The notes beneath the pieces are model-generated. The model was not told the origin of the DNA. It saw only the letters and a list, made by a program, of their open reading frames with translations, and did no database searches. Both the position numbers and the translations under genes were made by a program. Shown here piece by piece: positions 1 through 7,686 of a DNA stretch of 64,000 nucleotides. The stretch spans positions 1 to 64,000 of the forward strand of contig JAGWJY010000007.1 in assembly GCA_028865545.1 (NCBI GenBank). The letters run 5' to 3'. Within the stretch, counting starts at the first letter, position 1; every line of letters begins with the position of its first letter. This DNA comes from Alphaproteobacteria bacterium (lineage in GTDB: Bacteria; Pseudomonadota; Alphaproteobacteria; Micropepsales; Micropepsaceae).

Positions 1-341
1 ATACCGAGCGATCATTGAATTTTAGGGCTTTGAGGTGTACATAGAATGTACACGCGGCCCCGCAAGGGTGTCCGTTTCCCCGCGAGGGGAGTGACTTGCC
101 AAGGGGAGCCCTCAAAAGCTCCCCTTTGGTTTTTCTGGCCGAAAAAGCTCAGAAAATGGACTAACCTCTGATCCTCATCTACGTCAGCCACTTTAGTATA
201 CGTCCCTCTATCTCAGAGACATGCAGCGATGGTCTATGAGCGCGCAGCGCCATGTGAGGGCGACGTCCGGCTTGCGTCCAATATGGTCATCGAACGGGCA
301 GTGGGGTAGCGTGTGACCCTGCGTTGGTTCGGAGATCATTC
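1..341. other. Intergenic region before the first gene
   Basis: No coding region is supported here. The left part carries a terminator-like hairpin (listed separately), so a gene probably ends just outside the window. The remainder up to the small membrane-protein gene is non-coding and presumably holds its promoter; no clear -35/-10 pair was recognised. Confidence 0.5.
99..137 (+). terminator. Rho-independent terminator
   Basis: An inverted repeat of about 11 bp (CCAAGGGGAGC against GCTCCCCTTTGG, one bulged base) is separated by a short loop and followed by a T-rich tract (GGTTTTTC). It probably ends a gene lying left of the window. Confidence 0.7.
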
Positions 342-638
342 ATGCCACGCTTGCTAGCGGCCGCATTGGCGGGGCTCGTATCTCTGGTGCTCTTTGCAGC
401 GGTCTTTGCGGCGGTATCCTGGTTCTTGCGCTCGACGGCCTTTGCCTGGGTGATCAACTATCCTCGGGCGGGGCAAATCATCGCCGTAACAACAAGCGTG
501 ATTTGGCCGACTGTGTTTGTTCCGCTGCTGATCCTAAGCCAACGCCACAGAACGCAGGCTGAGCAAGACGAACAAAGCGAATTGATAAAGCCCGCGCCTC
601 GTCTCTGGCTGCGCTGGTTGGAGCGACACGATCACTGA
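342..638 (+). CDS. Small two-helix membrane protein, unknown function
   Basis: A 98-residue protein with two hydrophobic segments, roughly residues 4-28 and 40-66, followed by a charged cytoplasm-like tail rich in Glu, Gln and Arg. I chose the ATG at 342 because GGAG at 331-334 lies seven bases upstream; an in-frame GTG at 324 has no comparable site. No family was recognised. The gene stands alone and is followed by the convergent DUF2726 gene. Inference: inner-membrane protein; its role cannot be read from context. Confidence 0.55.
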   Translation: MPRLLAAALAGLVSLVLFAAVFAAVSWFLRSTAFAWVINYPRAGQIIAVTTSVIWPTVFVPLLILSQRHRTQAEQDEQSELIKPAPRLWLRWLERHDH

Positions 639-676
639 ACGGCAATTTTTGGAAGATCGCTTAGAGGGATTGTGAA

Positions 677-1360
677 TTAAGTATTGTGTCCCTTTATCTC
701 CGATGCCACGAGAGTGCCAGCGTGGGCGGTATCTCCGTAATTCACCGGCGCGGTCATGGTCCAGCCGAGATGTTCGCGCGCACGGAAGCGAATTTGTTCG
801 TCGCTGTCTGTGGTGGAAACCTCCATATATCGTACGCCAGCTTTGCGTAGAGCTTCTTTTTTTATCGCGTCCCGTGCCGCCGCCGTCCCTTGGTAATGCC
901 CGCTGCCTTGATATTCGACGGCCAGGATCGGCCAACCGCCCTGATCTACAACCAGAATATCAACACGCTTGCTGTTTATCGAGCGATATGCGGCTTTATC
1001 CTGTGATCGCAGAATTTCGCCAAGACTGGTTTGTGCGAAAACACGGTAGCCTCTGCACGCTGTTGCCATAGCGTCCTCAATAATCTTGAAGACGCGATAC
1101 TCATTGGAGCTCATCACGCGCTGCTTCTCGAATGACGACGCCATCACGGCGTTTAGTTGCTGGCTGGCGTCAGTCTGGTCGTGCCGTAGATCCTGCTCAA
1201 ATCGAGATCGCCGATATTGGCTCCGAGAGGCGCGCGGCCATAGTGCGGGCAGAAGTCCGATTACACGTGCAATAGCTATCAAGCATAGGAATAAAGCGAG
1301 CGCGATGATCAGCGTTATCGCCGCGCCGTGAACGTCGGCTCCTAGCTCCAGTCCTGACAT
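677..1360 (-). CDS. DUF2726 domain protein with N-terminal membrane anchor
   Basis: A 227-residue protein. Residues about 12-38 form one transmembrane helix, followed by a basic linker. From about residue 85 onward it matches the DUF2726 pattern: a Lys-Arg-Val-Asp-Ile-Leu-Val-Val-Asp core, then AVEYQGSGHYQ and a Lys-Lys-Glu-Ala-Leu-Arg-Lys-Ala-Gly-Val segment. The family resembles the PD-(D/E)XK nuclease fold, with the Asp and the Glu-Tyr-Gln as likely catalytic elements; that is family knowledge, not shown here. It runs against the small membrane-protein gene with no overlap. A membrane-tethered nuclease-like protein is the best reading; substrate unknown. Confidence 0.75.
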   Translation of the reverse strand: MSGLELGADVHGAAITLIIALALFLCLIAIARVIGLLPALWPRASRSQYRRSRFEQDLRHDQTDASQQLNAVMASSFEKQRVMSSNEYRVFKIIEDAMATACRGYRVFAQTSLGEILRSQDKAAYRSINSKRVDILVVDQGGWPILAVEYQGSGHYQGTAAARDAIKKEALRKAGVRYMEVSTTDSDEQIRFRAREHLGWTMTAPVNYGDTAHAGTLVASEIKGHNT

Positions 1361-1576
1361 CGAGCGCTCGCCAACGGGTTCGCCAAACGAAGCCTATTTC
1401 GCGCGTCTTAAGAAACTGTTTGGCAAATATTTCGATATCGCCTGATCTTCTGCGTCATGGCGCTCAATTCGGTGGTCATCGATCCGGCGCGTTCAGATAA
1501 GCCGATATTCTTCACCATTGGAAAATCATCGGTGCTGTCGTCGCGTTGTGCTTCGAGATCGCGCGCCGTCAGCGCC

Positions 1577-1614
1577 CCCTCACCCTAACCCTCTCCCCCG
1601 GTGGGGGAGAGGGA
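1577..1614. repeat. Palindromic repeat, copy 1
   Basis: Contains the perfect inverted repeat CCCTCTCCCCC (1589-1599) / GGGGGAGAGGG (1603-1613) with a three-base loop, preceded by a CCCTCACCCTAA box. On the minus strand it is read as the last residues (LSPTGGEG) and supplies the TAG stop of the CoA-binding protein gene. Two more copies lie within 1 kb. Confidence 0.85.
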
Positions 1615-2136
1615 CTTGTTGTCGCCGCGTTTCAGCGAGCCGCCTTTGCCGAACAGCAGCGGCTTGCGGTTGTCGATCACCTTGCGATTCACGCCCATCC
1701 AGCTGATCTCGCCCGAGAAGCGGCCATGCTCGATCTTGGGGCAGCGATCCATGATCACGGTGAGGCCGGCGGCTTCCGCCTTCGCGGCGGCGTCCTCGGC
1801 GATCACGCCGAGCTGCATCCAGATCACCTTGAGGCCGAGGCGATCTTTTTCCGCCAGCGCTTCATCGACGATCCCCGGCGCGGCGTCGCTGCTGCGGAAG
1901 ATGTCGACCATGTCGACGGGGGCGGGCACGTCCTTGAGCGCGGCATAGACCTTGCGGCCCAGGATGTCCTTGCCGGCCATGCCCGGATTGATCGGATGAA
2001 TGAGGTAGCCCTTGTCGAGCAGATACTTCATGGCGAAGTAGCTGGGCCGCATCTCGTTGCCGCTGGCGCCGACCATGGCGATGGTCTTCACCGAACGCAG
2101 GATCGATTTGATGAGATCGTCGGGATAGGTGGGCAT
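1585..2136 (-). CDS. CoA-binding (YccU-type) protein with repeat-derived C-terminus
   Basis: A 183-residue protein of the small CoA_binding family (Rossmann fold related to succinyl-CoA synthetase alpha). The N-terminal part has a nucleotide-binding turn, IAMVGASGN, at about residues 18-26. The central part contains PVDMVDIFR and the C-terminal half contains VIMDRCPKIEH, both typical of the family. The last nine residues (SLSPTGGEG) and the stop codon come from the palindromic repeat at 1577-1614, so the natural C-terminus has been replaced or extended. The ATG overlaps the stop of the upstream broken DUF559 gene (TGATG). Function in the family is poorly defined; CoA binding is inferred from fold only. 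Confidence 0.85.
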   Translation of the reverse strand: MPTYPDDLIKSILRSVKTIAMVGASGNEMRPSYFAMKYLLDKGYLIHPINPGMAGKDILGRKVYAALKDVPAPVDMVDIFRSSDAAPGIVDEALAEKDRLGLKVIWMQLGVIAEDAAAKAEAAGLTVIMDRCPKIEHGRFSGEISWMGVNRKVIDNRKPLLFGKGGSLKRGDNKSLSPTGGEG

Positions 2137-2570
2137 CAGTGCTTGTTCTCCTCCTCACCCGCGCTCGCTCCGCTCGCTTGCCCTCTCCCCCGATGGGGGA
2201 GAGGGGTGGGGTGAGGGGGCCCTTCCAGCGTCAACAGAATGCCCTCGATGACACCATCCATGTTCGTCAGAACCTCGTCGTTCCAAAAACGCATCACGCA
2301 AAAACCTCGCGATCGGAGAAACGCCTCTCGCTGACAGTCATACGATGCCTGCTGCGCGTGCTGGCCGCCGTCAAGTTCCACAATCAGTTTCCGATCTAAG
2401 CATACAAAGTCCACGATGTAAGGGCCGACAAGGTATTGCCGCTTGAATTTGAAACCGGCCAGACGGCGATCGCGGACTTACCACCAGAATTTCTTTTCGG
2501 CGTCGGTCGGCATATGCCGCATGCTGCGGGCAAAGGCGCGCGGGCGTTTCTTGGCGCTGCGCAATGATGC
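2136..2570 (-). pseudogene. DUF559 endonuclease-domain gene, broken by an in-frame stop
   Basis: Reading the minus strand from about 2570, the frame gives the N-terminal half of a DUF559 protein (MPTDAEKKFWW), then a TAA stop at 2480-2478, then continues without shift into VRDRRLAGFKFKRQ, GPYIVDFVCL and KLIVELDGGQH, the typical DUF559 order. The stop sits where family members usually have Lys or a similar residue, so a single substitution would explain it. A shorter open frame from the ATG at 2414 would encode only the C-terminal 92 residues. Downstream the reading frame runs through palindromic repeat copy 2 (PHPTPLPHRGRG) and ends overlapping the CoA-binding gene. DUF559 proteins are Vsr-like, PD-(D/E)XK-related nucleases. 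A sequencing error could mimic this. Confidence 0.8.
2181..2219. repeat. Palindromic repeat, copy 2 (inverted orientation)
   Basis: CCCTCTCCCCC-GAT-GGGGGAGAGGG followed by the complement of the CCTCACCC box (GGGTGAGGGG). It lies in the opposite orientation to copies 1 and 3 and is translated inside the C-terminus of the DUF559 remnant. Confidence 0.85.
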
Positions 2571-2593
2571 GGTTATGTGTGTGACCACACGCG

Positions 2594-2634
2594 CCCCCTC
2601 ACCCTAGCCCTCTCCCCCGGTGGGGGAGAGGGGA
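2594..2634. repeat. Palindromic repeat, copy 3
   Basis: Same layout as copy 1: CCCTCACCCTA box, then CCCTCTCCCCC-GGT-GGGGGAGAGGG. On the minus strand it forms the last residues (PLSPTGGEG) and the TAG stop of the crotonase-family gene. Confidence 0.85.
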
Positions 2635-3413
2635 TGTTTGCGTTTGTTGAGGAACGCTGCAATTCCTTCTTCCGCTTCCGAATGCAGCATGTTTTCCGTC
2701 ATGACGCGCGCGGCGTAGTCGTAGGCGTCGGCGAGGCCGCGTTCGAGCTGGCGGTAGAAGGCTTCCTTGCCCAGTTTCACCGTGGCCCGCGGCTTGGACG
2801 CGATCTGCGCGGCCAGCACCATGGTTTCCGCTTCCAAGGTTTCGGGCTCCGCCACGCGGTTGACCAGACCGAGGTGCCAGGCCTGCGCCGCCGACACCGC
2901 TTCGCCGGTCAGCAGCATCTCCATCGCGTGCTTGCGCGAGAGGTTGCGGGAGAGGGCGACCATCGGCGTCGAGCAGAACAGGCCGATGTTGACGCCCGGC
3001 GTGGCGAAGCTGGCGGCGGCGGAGGCGACGGCGAGATCGCAGCTCGCCACCAGCTGGCAGCCCGCCGCCGTGGCGACGCCGTGCACCTGCGCGATCACCG
3101 GTTTGGGCAGGCGCACGATCGTCTGCATCAGACGGGCGCATTGCGCGAACAGCGCGGCAAAGGCGGCGGCGCCCTTGTCGGCGGACTGCCGGTGCGCGGT
3201 CATCTCCTTCAGGTCATGGCCGGCGCAAAAGGCGGGACCTTCGGCGGCGAGCACGACGACGCGAACAGCGGCGTCGCCGGCCGCGGTATCGAGCGCGGCT
3301 TGCAGCGCCGTCATCAGGCCTTCGCTGAGCGCGTTGCGGGCGGTGGGGCGGTTCATCGCCAGGCGAAGGACGGGGCCGCTCTGCGACGACAGGACCAGGG
3401 GAGGGGTGTTCAT
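2604..3413 (-). CDS. Enoyl-CoA hydratase/isomerase family protein, ECHDC3-like
   Basis: A 269-residue crotonase-fold protein. Motifs include CAGHDLKEM at about residues 63-71 (oxyanion-hole loop) and HGVATAAGCQLVASCD at 111-126, followed by FATPGVNIGLFCSTP, which is the signature of the ECHDC3 branch. The two glutamates that catalyse hydration in crotonase are replaced: Gln120 occupies the first position and Gly140 the second. Ordinary enoyl-CoA hydratase activity is therefore doubtful. The last nine residues come from palindromic repeat copy 3. I chose the ATG at 3413 because the protein then begins at the family's usual point; an in-frame ATG at 3449 would add 12 residues. Confidence 0.85.
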   Translation of the reverse strand: MNTPPLVLSSQSGPVLRLAMNRPTARNALSEGLMTALQAALDTAAGDAAVRVVVLAAEGPAFCAGHDLKEMTAHRQSADKGAAAFAALFAQCARLMQTIVRLPKPVIAQVHGVATAAGCQLVASCDLAVASAAASFATPGVNIGLFCSTPMVALSRNLSRKHAMEMLLTGEAVSAAQAWHLGLVNRVAEPETLEAETMVLAAQIASKPRATVKLGKEAFYRQLERGLADAYDYAARVMTENMLHSEAEEGIAAFLNKRKHPLSPTGGEG

Positions 3414-3574
3414 GGCGCGGACTGTAATGCGGCTTGCGCAAGCATGCATCTGTTATGCAATGATGCGGTATTATAATACCGCATGCCGAAAATCGCGTTA
3501 AAATGGGGCTTTGCGCTTGACGCCCGCCGCAGCAGCCCCTATACGGCCCGCCGGCTCAAACGGATTTTGCTGTC

Positions 3575-4054
3575 ATGAAAACCTACTCGGCCAAGGCCTC
3601 CGAGATCGAGAAGAAATGGGTCCTGATCGACGCCGAAGGATTGGTCGTCGGCCGGCTCGCCTCGATTATCGCACTGCGCCTGCGCGGCAAGCACAAGGCG
3701 ACGTACACGCCCCATATGGATTGCGGCGACAACGTCATCGTCATCAATGCCGCCAAGGCGCTGCTGACCGGCCAGAAGCTGAAGAAGAAGATCTACTACC
3801 ACCACACCGGCTATATCGGCGGCATCAAGGAACGGACCGCCGGCCAGATCATGCGCGGCAAGTTCCCCGAGCGGGTCGTGGAAAAGGCCGTGGAACGCAT
3901 GCTGCCGCGCGGGCCGCTCGGCCGCCGCCAGCTTTCCAATCTGCGGGTCTATCCGGGGGCGGAACATCCCCATGAGGCGCAGCAGCCCGAAACGGTGGAT
4001 GTGGCGAAGATGAATCCCAAGAATACCAACTATCACAAGACGAAGGCGGCTTGA
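3575..4054 (+). CDS. rplM: 50S ribosomal protein L13 (uL13)
   Basis: A 159-residue protein, slightly longer than the usual 142-150. Typical L13 segments are present: [16 protein letters not shown] near the N-terminus, then [22 protein letters not shown], and [20 protein letters not shown]. It binds 23S rRNA early in large-subunit assembly. The rpsI gene follows after a single base, the standard rplM-rpsI operon. The C-terminal extension after the PHEAQQPE segment is a little longer than in E. coli. Confidence 0.98.
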   Translation: MKTYSAKASEIEKKWVLIDAEGLVVGRLASIIALRLRGKHKATYTPHMDCGDNVIVINAAKALLTGQKLKKKIYYHHTGYIGGIKERTAGQIMRGKFPERVVEKAVERMLPRGPLGRRQLSNLRVYPGAEHPHEAQQPETVDVAKMNPKNTNYHKTKAA

Positions 4055-4055
4055 T

Positions 4056-4553
4056 ATGGCGGAAGACGTAAAGAGCTTCGGCGATCTGAAATCGACGCTG
4101 ATCAAGGCAAAACCGCAGGGGCAGGCCGCCCAGGCGGTGGATCCGGGCGCTTCCAAGCGCGATGCCAAGGGCAGGGCTTATGCCACCGGCCGGCGCAAGA
4201 ACGCGGTGGCGCGCGTCTGGATCAAGCCGGGCAAGGGCGTGATCACCATCAACGGCAAAGAAGAGAAGCTGTATTTCGCGCGTCCGGTGCTGCGCATGAT
4301 CGTGCGCCAGCCGCTGATCGCGGCGGCCCGCGACGGACAGTTCGACGTCATCGTCACGGTGTCCGGCGGCGGTCTTTCCGGCCAGGCCGGCGCGGTGCGT
4401 CACGGCATCAGCCGCGCCCTCGTGAATTACGAGCCGGCGCTGCGCGCGGTGCTCAAGCCGGGCGGTTTCCTGACCCGCGATCCGCGCGCCGTCGAGCGCA
4501 AGAAGTACGGCCGTCCCAAGGCGCGCCGCAGCTTCCAGTTCAGCAAGCGCTGA
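4056..4553 (+). CDS. rpsI: 30S ribosomal protein S9 (uS9)
   Basis: A 165-residue protein. The conserved S9 core starts at about residue 42 ([14 protein letters not shown]) and ends with the typical basic tail ([11 protein letters not shown]) that reaches toward the ribosomal P site. The first 40 residues are an extension not found in E. coli S9 (130 residues); such extensions are common in alphaproteobacteria. It is co-transcribed with rplM and followed by a strong terminator hairpin. Confidence 0.98.
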   Translation: MAEDVKSFGDLKSTLIKAKPQGQAAQAVDPGASKRDAKGRAYATGRRKNAVARVWIKPGKGVITINGKEEKLYFARPVLRMIVRQPLIAAARDGQFDVIVTVSGGGLSGQAGAVRHGISRALVNYEPALRAVLKPGGFLTRDPRAVERKKYGRPKARRSFQFSKR

Positions 4554-4582
4554 TCGAACACATTATTATCTTGTCGGCGAAG

Positions 4583-4617
4583 CGGCGGCTCATCATGCGA
4601 TGGGCCGCCGTTGTCTT
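4583..4617 (+). terminator. Terminator after rplM-rpsI
   Basis: A perfect 12-bp stem allowing one G-T pair (CGGCGGCTCATC at 4583-4594, GATGGGCCGCCG at 4599-4610) with an ATGC loop, followed by a modest T-rich tract (TTGTCTT). Confidence 0.8.
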
Positions 4618-4808
4618 ATGTCCGCGGCGCGCGAGCCGGTTAACGCGGCGCCGCGCTGCAAACGCGGCAAATTGCCCGCCCGCCGGTCCGGCGATTGGTC
4701 TGCCGCGGCCGCTCAACTATAACTGGTGAAGTGCATTCCGGCCGGCGCGGGCCGGTCCGGCATGGCGGAAGATGGTCGAGGCCATGCAAGGCGCAATGGG
4801 GGCTGGAC

Positions 4809-6194
4809 ATGGCTGAGACAGACGTCGAACGGCAGCGCACGGCGCATTACGCCGTTCTCGAACGCCAGATACCGGAATTTGTCGGGCGGCTGACCTGGTC
4901 GCGTGCGCAAATCGAGGCGCATAAGACGCAGGCGTTTCGCGAGCTGTTGCGGTTCGTCCAGACACGCTCTCCCTGGCATTCGCGCCGTCTGGCGCATCTC
5001 GATCCGGCCGTCGCGACGCCGGCCGACATCGTTCACATCCCAACCATGAACAAGCGCGAACTGATGGCGAACTGGGACGAGATCGTCACGGTTCCCGGAG
5101 CCAGCCGTCACGAGGCGGAGCAGGCGCTGCGGGCGATGACGGATCAGTTCTACATCTGGGGCGACAACGTGCTCATCGCGTCCGGCGGCACCGGCGGGCA
5201 GCCGGGCCTGTTTCTTTACGACTGGCAAGCGTCGGTGGCCATGTGGGCCGGGACGGCAAGAGGTTTCCTGCCGTCACTGGCCAAGCTCGCCGCGCACGGC
5301 GTCGAAGTGCCGGGCGGCGTTCGCATTGCGTCCATTGCCGCCGAAAGATCGGCGCACGGCTCTTATGTCATGGGACGGATATTTTCCAATCCCCGCATTC
5401 CGACGCGCAGCTTTTCCGCCTGGCGATCGATCGACGATCTCATTCCCGAACTGAACGCGATGCAGCCGCACTTTCTCGGTTCCTATCCCAGCCTCATTTC
5501 GGCGCTGTCCGCGGCGACGAAGGCGGGCAAGCTCAACATCGCGCCGCGCGTCATCTATTTCGGCGCCGAACATCTTCCGGACGCCAGCCGCCAGCTGGCG
5601 CGCGAGACCTGGCCGGAGACCGATATTCTGACGTGCTGGGGGACGAGCGAAGGCGGCGGCACCTTTCCATGCCCCTGCGGCGACGGATTTCATGTCTGCG
5701 AGGACCTCGTCATCATCGAGCCGGTGGACGCCGCCGGTAACCCGGTGGCGCCGGGCCAGAGATCGGCGGGCATCTACATCACCAATCTCTTCAACAAGGC
5801 ACTGCCGATCATCCGCTATTTCATCGACGACATTTTCGAGATGGACGACAAGCCCTGCGTCTGCGGCTCGTCGTACCAGAAGGTCCGCCAGGTCCATGGC
5901 CGCAGCCTCGACATGTTCCGGTACGGCGCCATCACCGTGCATCCCGCAGCATTGGAACTTGCGGTGCTGGAGCAGCCCTGCATTCTGGAATACCAGATCC
6001 GTCAGACGCGGCGCGGCGCGCATCTCGTCTATCGCAGCGGCGGCAATGTCGATTCCGGCCGATTGTCGGCGAAGATGCGGCAGGCGCTCTTAAGCTACGG
6101 CGTGCAAGAGCCGGAAATCACCATCGAGAAAATTCCGCAGTTGGAACGCACGGCGGCCGGCAAGCTGAAACATTACCTTCCCATGACGCATTAA
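4809..6194 (+). CDS. PaaK-like adenylate-forming enzyme
   Basis: A 461-residue member of the phenylacetate-CoA ligase-like branch of the ANL superfamily, which activates a carboxylate with ATP. The phosphate-binding loop is ASGGTGGQPG at about residues 119-128. The second adenylation motif is CWGTSEGGG, and the C-terminus carries the catalytic-lysine segment ERTAAGKLKHY. Two short Cys pairs (CPCGDG and CVCGSSY) lie around the ATP-binding region, as in some PaaK-like proteins. The ATG at 4809 was chosen because GGGGG precedes it by six bases; the open frame extends 38 codons further upstream without a better start. The gene stands alone. The substrate cannot be deduced. Confidence 0.8.
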   Translation: MAETDVERQRTAHYAVLERQIPEFVGRLTWSRAQIEAHKTQAFRELLRFVQTRSPWHSRRLAHLDPAVATPADIVHIPTMNKRELMANWDEIVTVPGASRHEAEQALRAMTDQFYIWGDNVLIASGGTGGQPGLFLYDWQASVAMWAGTARGFLPSLAKLAAHGVEVPGGVRIASIAAERSAHGSYVMGRIFSNPRIPTRSFSAWRSIDDLIPELNAMQPHFLGSYPSLISALSAATKAGKLNIAPRVIYFGAEHLPDASRQLARETWPETDILTCWGTSEGGGTFPCPCGDGFHVCEDLVIIEPVDAAGNPVAPGQRSAGIYITNLFNKALPIIRYFIDDIFEMDDKPCVCGSSYQKVRQVHGRSLDMFRYGAITVHPAALELAVLEQPCILEYQIRQTRRGAHLVYRSGGNVDSGRLSAKMRQALLSYGVQEPEITIEKIPQLERTAAGKLKHYLPMTH

Positions 6195-6649
6195 GCGGCG
6201 GCGAGTGTCGAAATATCGGCAGCGTACCGGCGCTGTGCACGTGGAACGCCCGTCGTTTGGGTATATCGCGGGCAATTGTGTGCACGGATTTGATCAAGCG
6301 CTTATCGAACTGCGCACGAAGTAGGCACATAAAAAATAGGTGCATCTGCCGTTGCCAATTACGCTGCGGTGCGACAATATGTGTCGTTGCGGAAGGGGTT
6401 TTAAAACTGCTCCTTAGAAGCTTGATAAAGAAGGGGAATTCGCAGGCAGCGGCAACTTAAGAGAATCGCCTTGAGTCGGCGTAGTCATCTTGAGTGTTGC
6501 CAAGTCTTCGATCCTCTTACCCGCTTTGTCGTCGAATACCCGTCCGCGTGGTCGGTGCCTTCGGCAAAGTAGAGGCAATAAAAACAAATCCAGGGACTAC
6601 GCCTAAGGTTCAGGGCCAGGGTCTAACACTGGCTGAAGAGTAACTTTTT
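6195..6649. other. Intergenic region upstream of cyoABCD
   Basis: No gene is supported. It is less GC-rich than its neighbours and presumably contains the promoter and leader of the quinol oxidase operon. Short open frames here have no ribosome-binding site or recognisable product. No strong terminator for the preceding gene was found. Confidence 0.5.
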
Positions 6650-7681
6650 GTGTTGATTTCAAGAAAGTCTACGAGTCTATCCGAAGATACACTTCTCAGA
6701 GATCTGTCTGAGGTTCCCAAGCGGCCGATTGGCTTGCTGCGTCGCACAAGCCGCTGGATGGCCCGCGCCGGCGCGGTGGTGGCGACGGCGCCCCTGCTCG
6801 GGGGCTGCCAGATGGTCCTCATGGATCCGAAGGGCCCCATCGGCGCCCAAGAAAAGTCGATCATCCTGCTGGCGACCGGGCTGATGCTCATCGTCGTCGT
6901 GCCGGTGATCGTGATGACGATCGCGTTCGCCTGGCGTTATCGCGCTTCCAACACATCGGCGACCTACGCGCCGGAGTGGCACCATTCGAACAAGATCGAA
7001 GCCGTGGTGTGGGCGATCCCGTGCCTGATCGTCATGGCGCTCGGCAGCGTCACCTGGGCCTCGTCGCACAAGCTTGATCCCTGGCAGCCGCTGGCGTCGC
7101 CGATGAAGCCCATCGAGGTCGAGGTCGTCTCGCTCGATTGGAAGTGGCTGTTCATCTATCCGCAATATCACATCGCGAGCGTCAACCAGCTGGCGATGCC
7201 GGTCGGCCGGCCGGTGCATTTCCGGCTGACCTCGGCGACGGTGATGAACTCCTTCTTCATCCCGCAACTCGGCAGCCAGATTTACACCATGACCGGCATG
7301 GAAACGCAGCTGAACCTGCGCGCCGATCATGCCGGCGTCTATCAAGGCATTTCGGCGAATTACAGCGGCAAGGGCTTCGCCGACATGAAGTTCAAGACGC
7401 TGGCGCTCAGCAAAGCCGGGTTCAATGCCTGGATCGCGAAGGCGAGCGCCTCAAAGGCGACGCTGGATGTGGCGTCCTACAAGACCTTGGACGCACCCGG
7501 CGTCGCGGCGACCGCGTATTACGGCACCGTCGATCCCGCGCTCTACGGCAAAATCCTAAACCGCTGCGTCGATGCGGTGCCGTGCCATGACGCCAAGCAT
7601 GTCGCGATGAACCATTCCGCGGAGCCGGACATGGCGATGCGCATGCCGTCCCCGTCCTCCATCACGAAGCACAAGAGTTAG
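6650..7681 (+). CDS. cyoA: Ubiquinol oxidase (cytochrome bo type) subunit II
   Basis: A 343-residue lipoprotein subunit of the terminal quinol oxidase. The lipobox LLGGC places the lipidated cysteine at residue 53, an unusually long pre-sequence. A later start, for example the ATG at 6758, would give a normal signal peptide, so the start is uncertain; GAAGAG lies nine bases before the GTG at 6650. Two transmembrane helices follow (about 72-96 and 113-136), then a periplasmic cupredoxin domain. The CuA Cys ligands of cytochrome c oxidase are absent ([13 protein letters not shown] in that region), which identifies a quinol oxidase. First gene of cyoABCD. Confidence 0.95.
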   Translation: MLISRKSTSLSEDTLLRDLSEVPKRPIGLLRRTSRWMARAGAVVATAPLLGGCQMVLMDPKGPIGAQEKSIILLATGLMLIVVVPVIVMTIAFAWRYRASNTSATYAPEWHHSNKIEAVVWAIPCLIVMALGSVTWASSHKLDPWQPLASPMKPIEVEVVSLDWKWLFIYPQYHIASVNQLAMPVGRPVHFRLTSATVMNSFFIPQLGSQIYTMTGMETQLNLRADHAGVYQGISANYSGKGFADMKFKTLALSKAGFNAWIAKASASKATLDVASYKTLDAPGVAATAYYGTVDPALYGKILNRCVDAVPCHDAKHVAMNHSAEPDMAMRMPSPSSITKHKS

Positions 7682-7686
7682 CGCCG

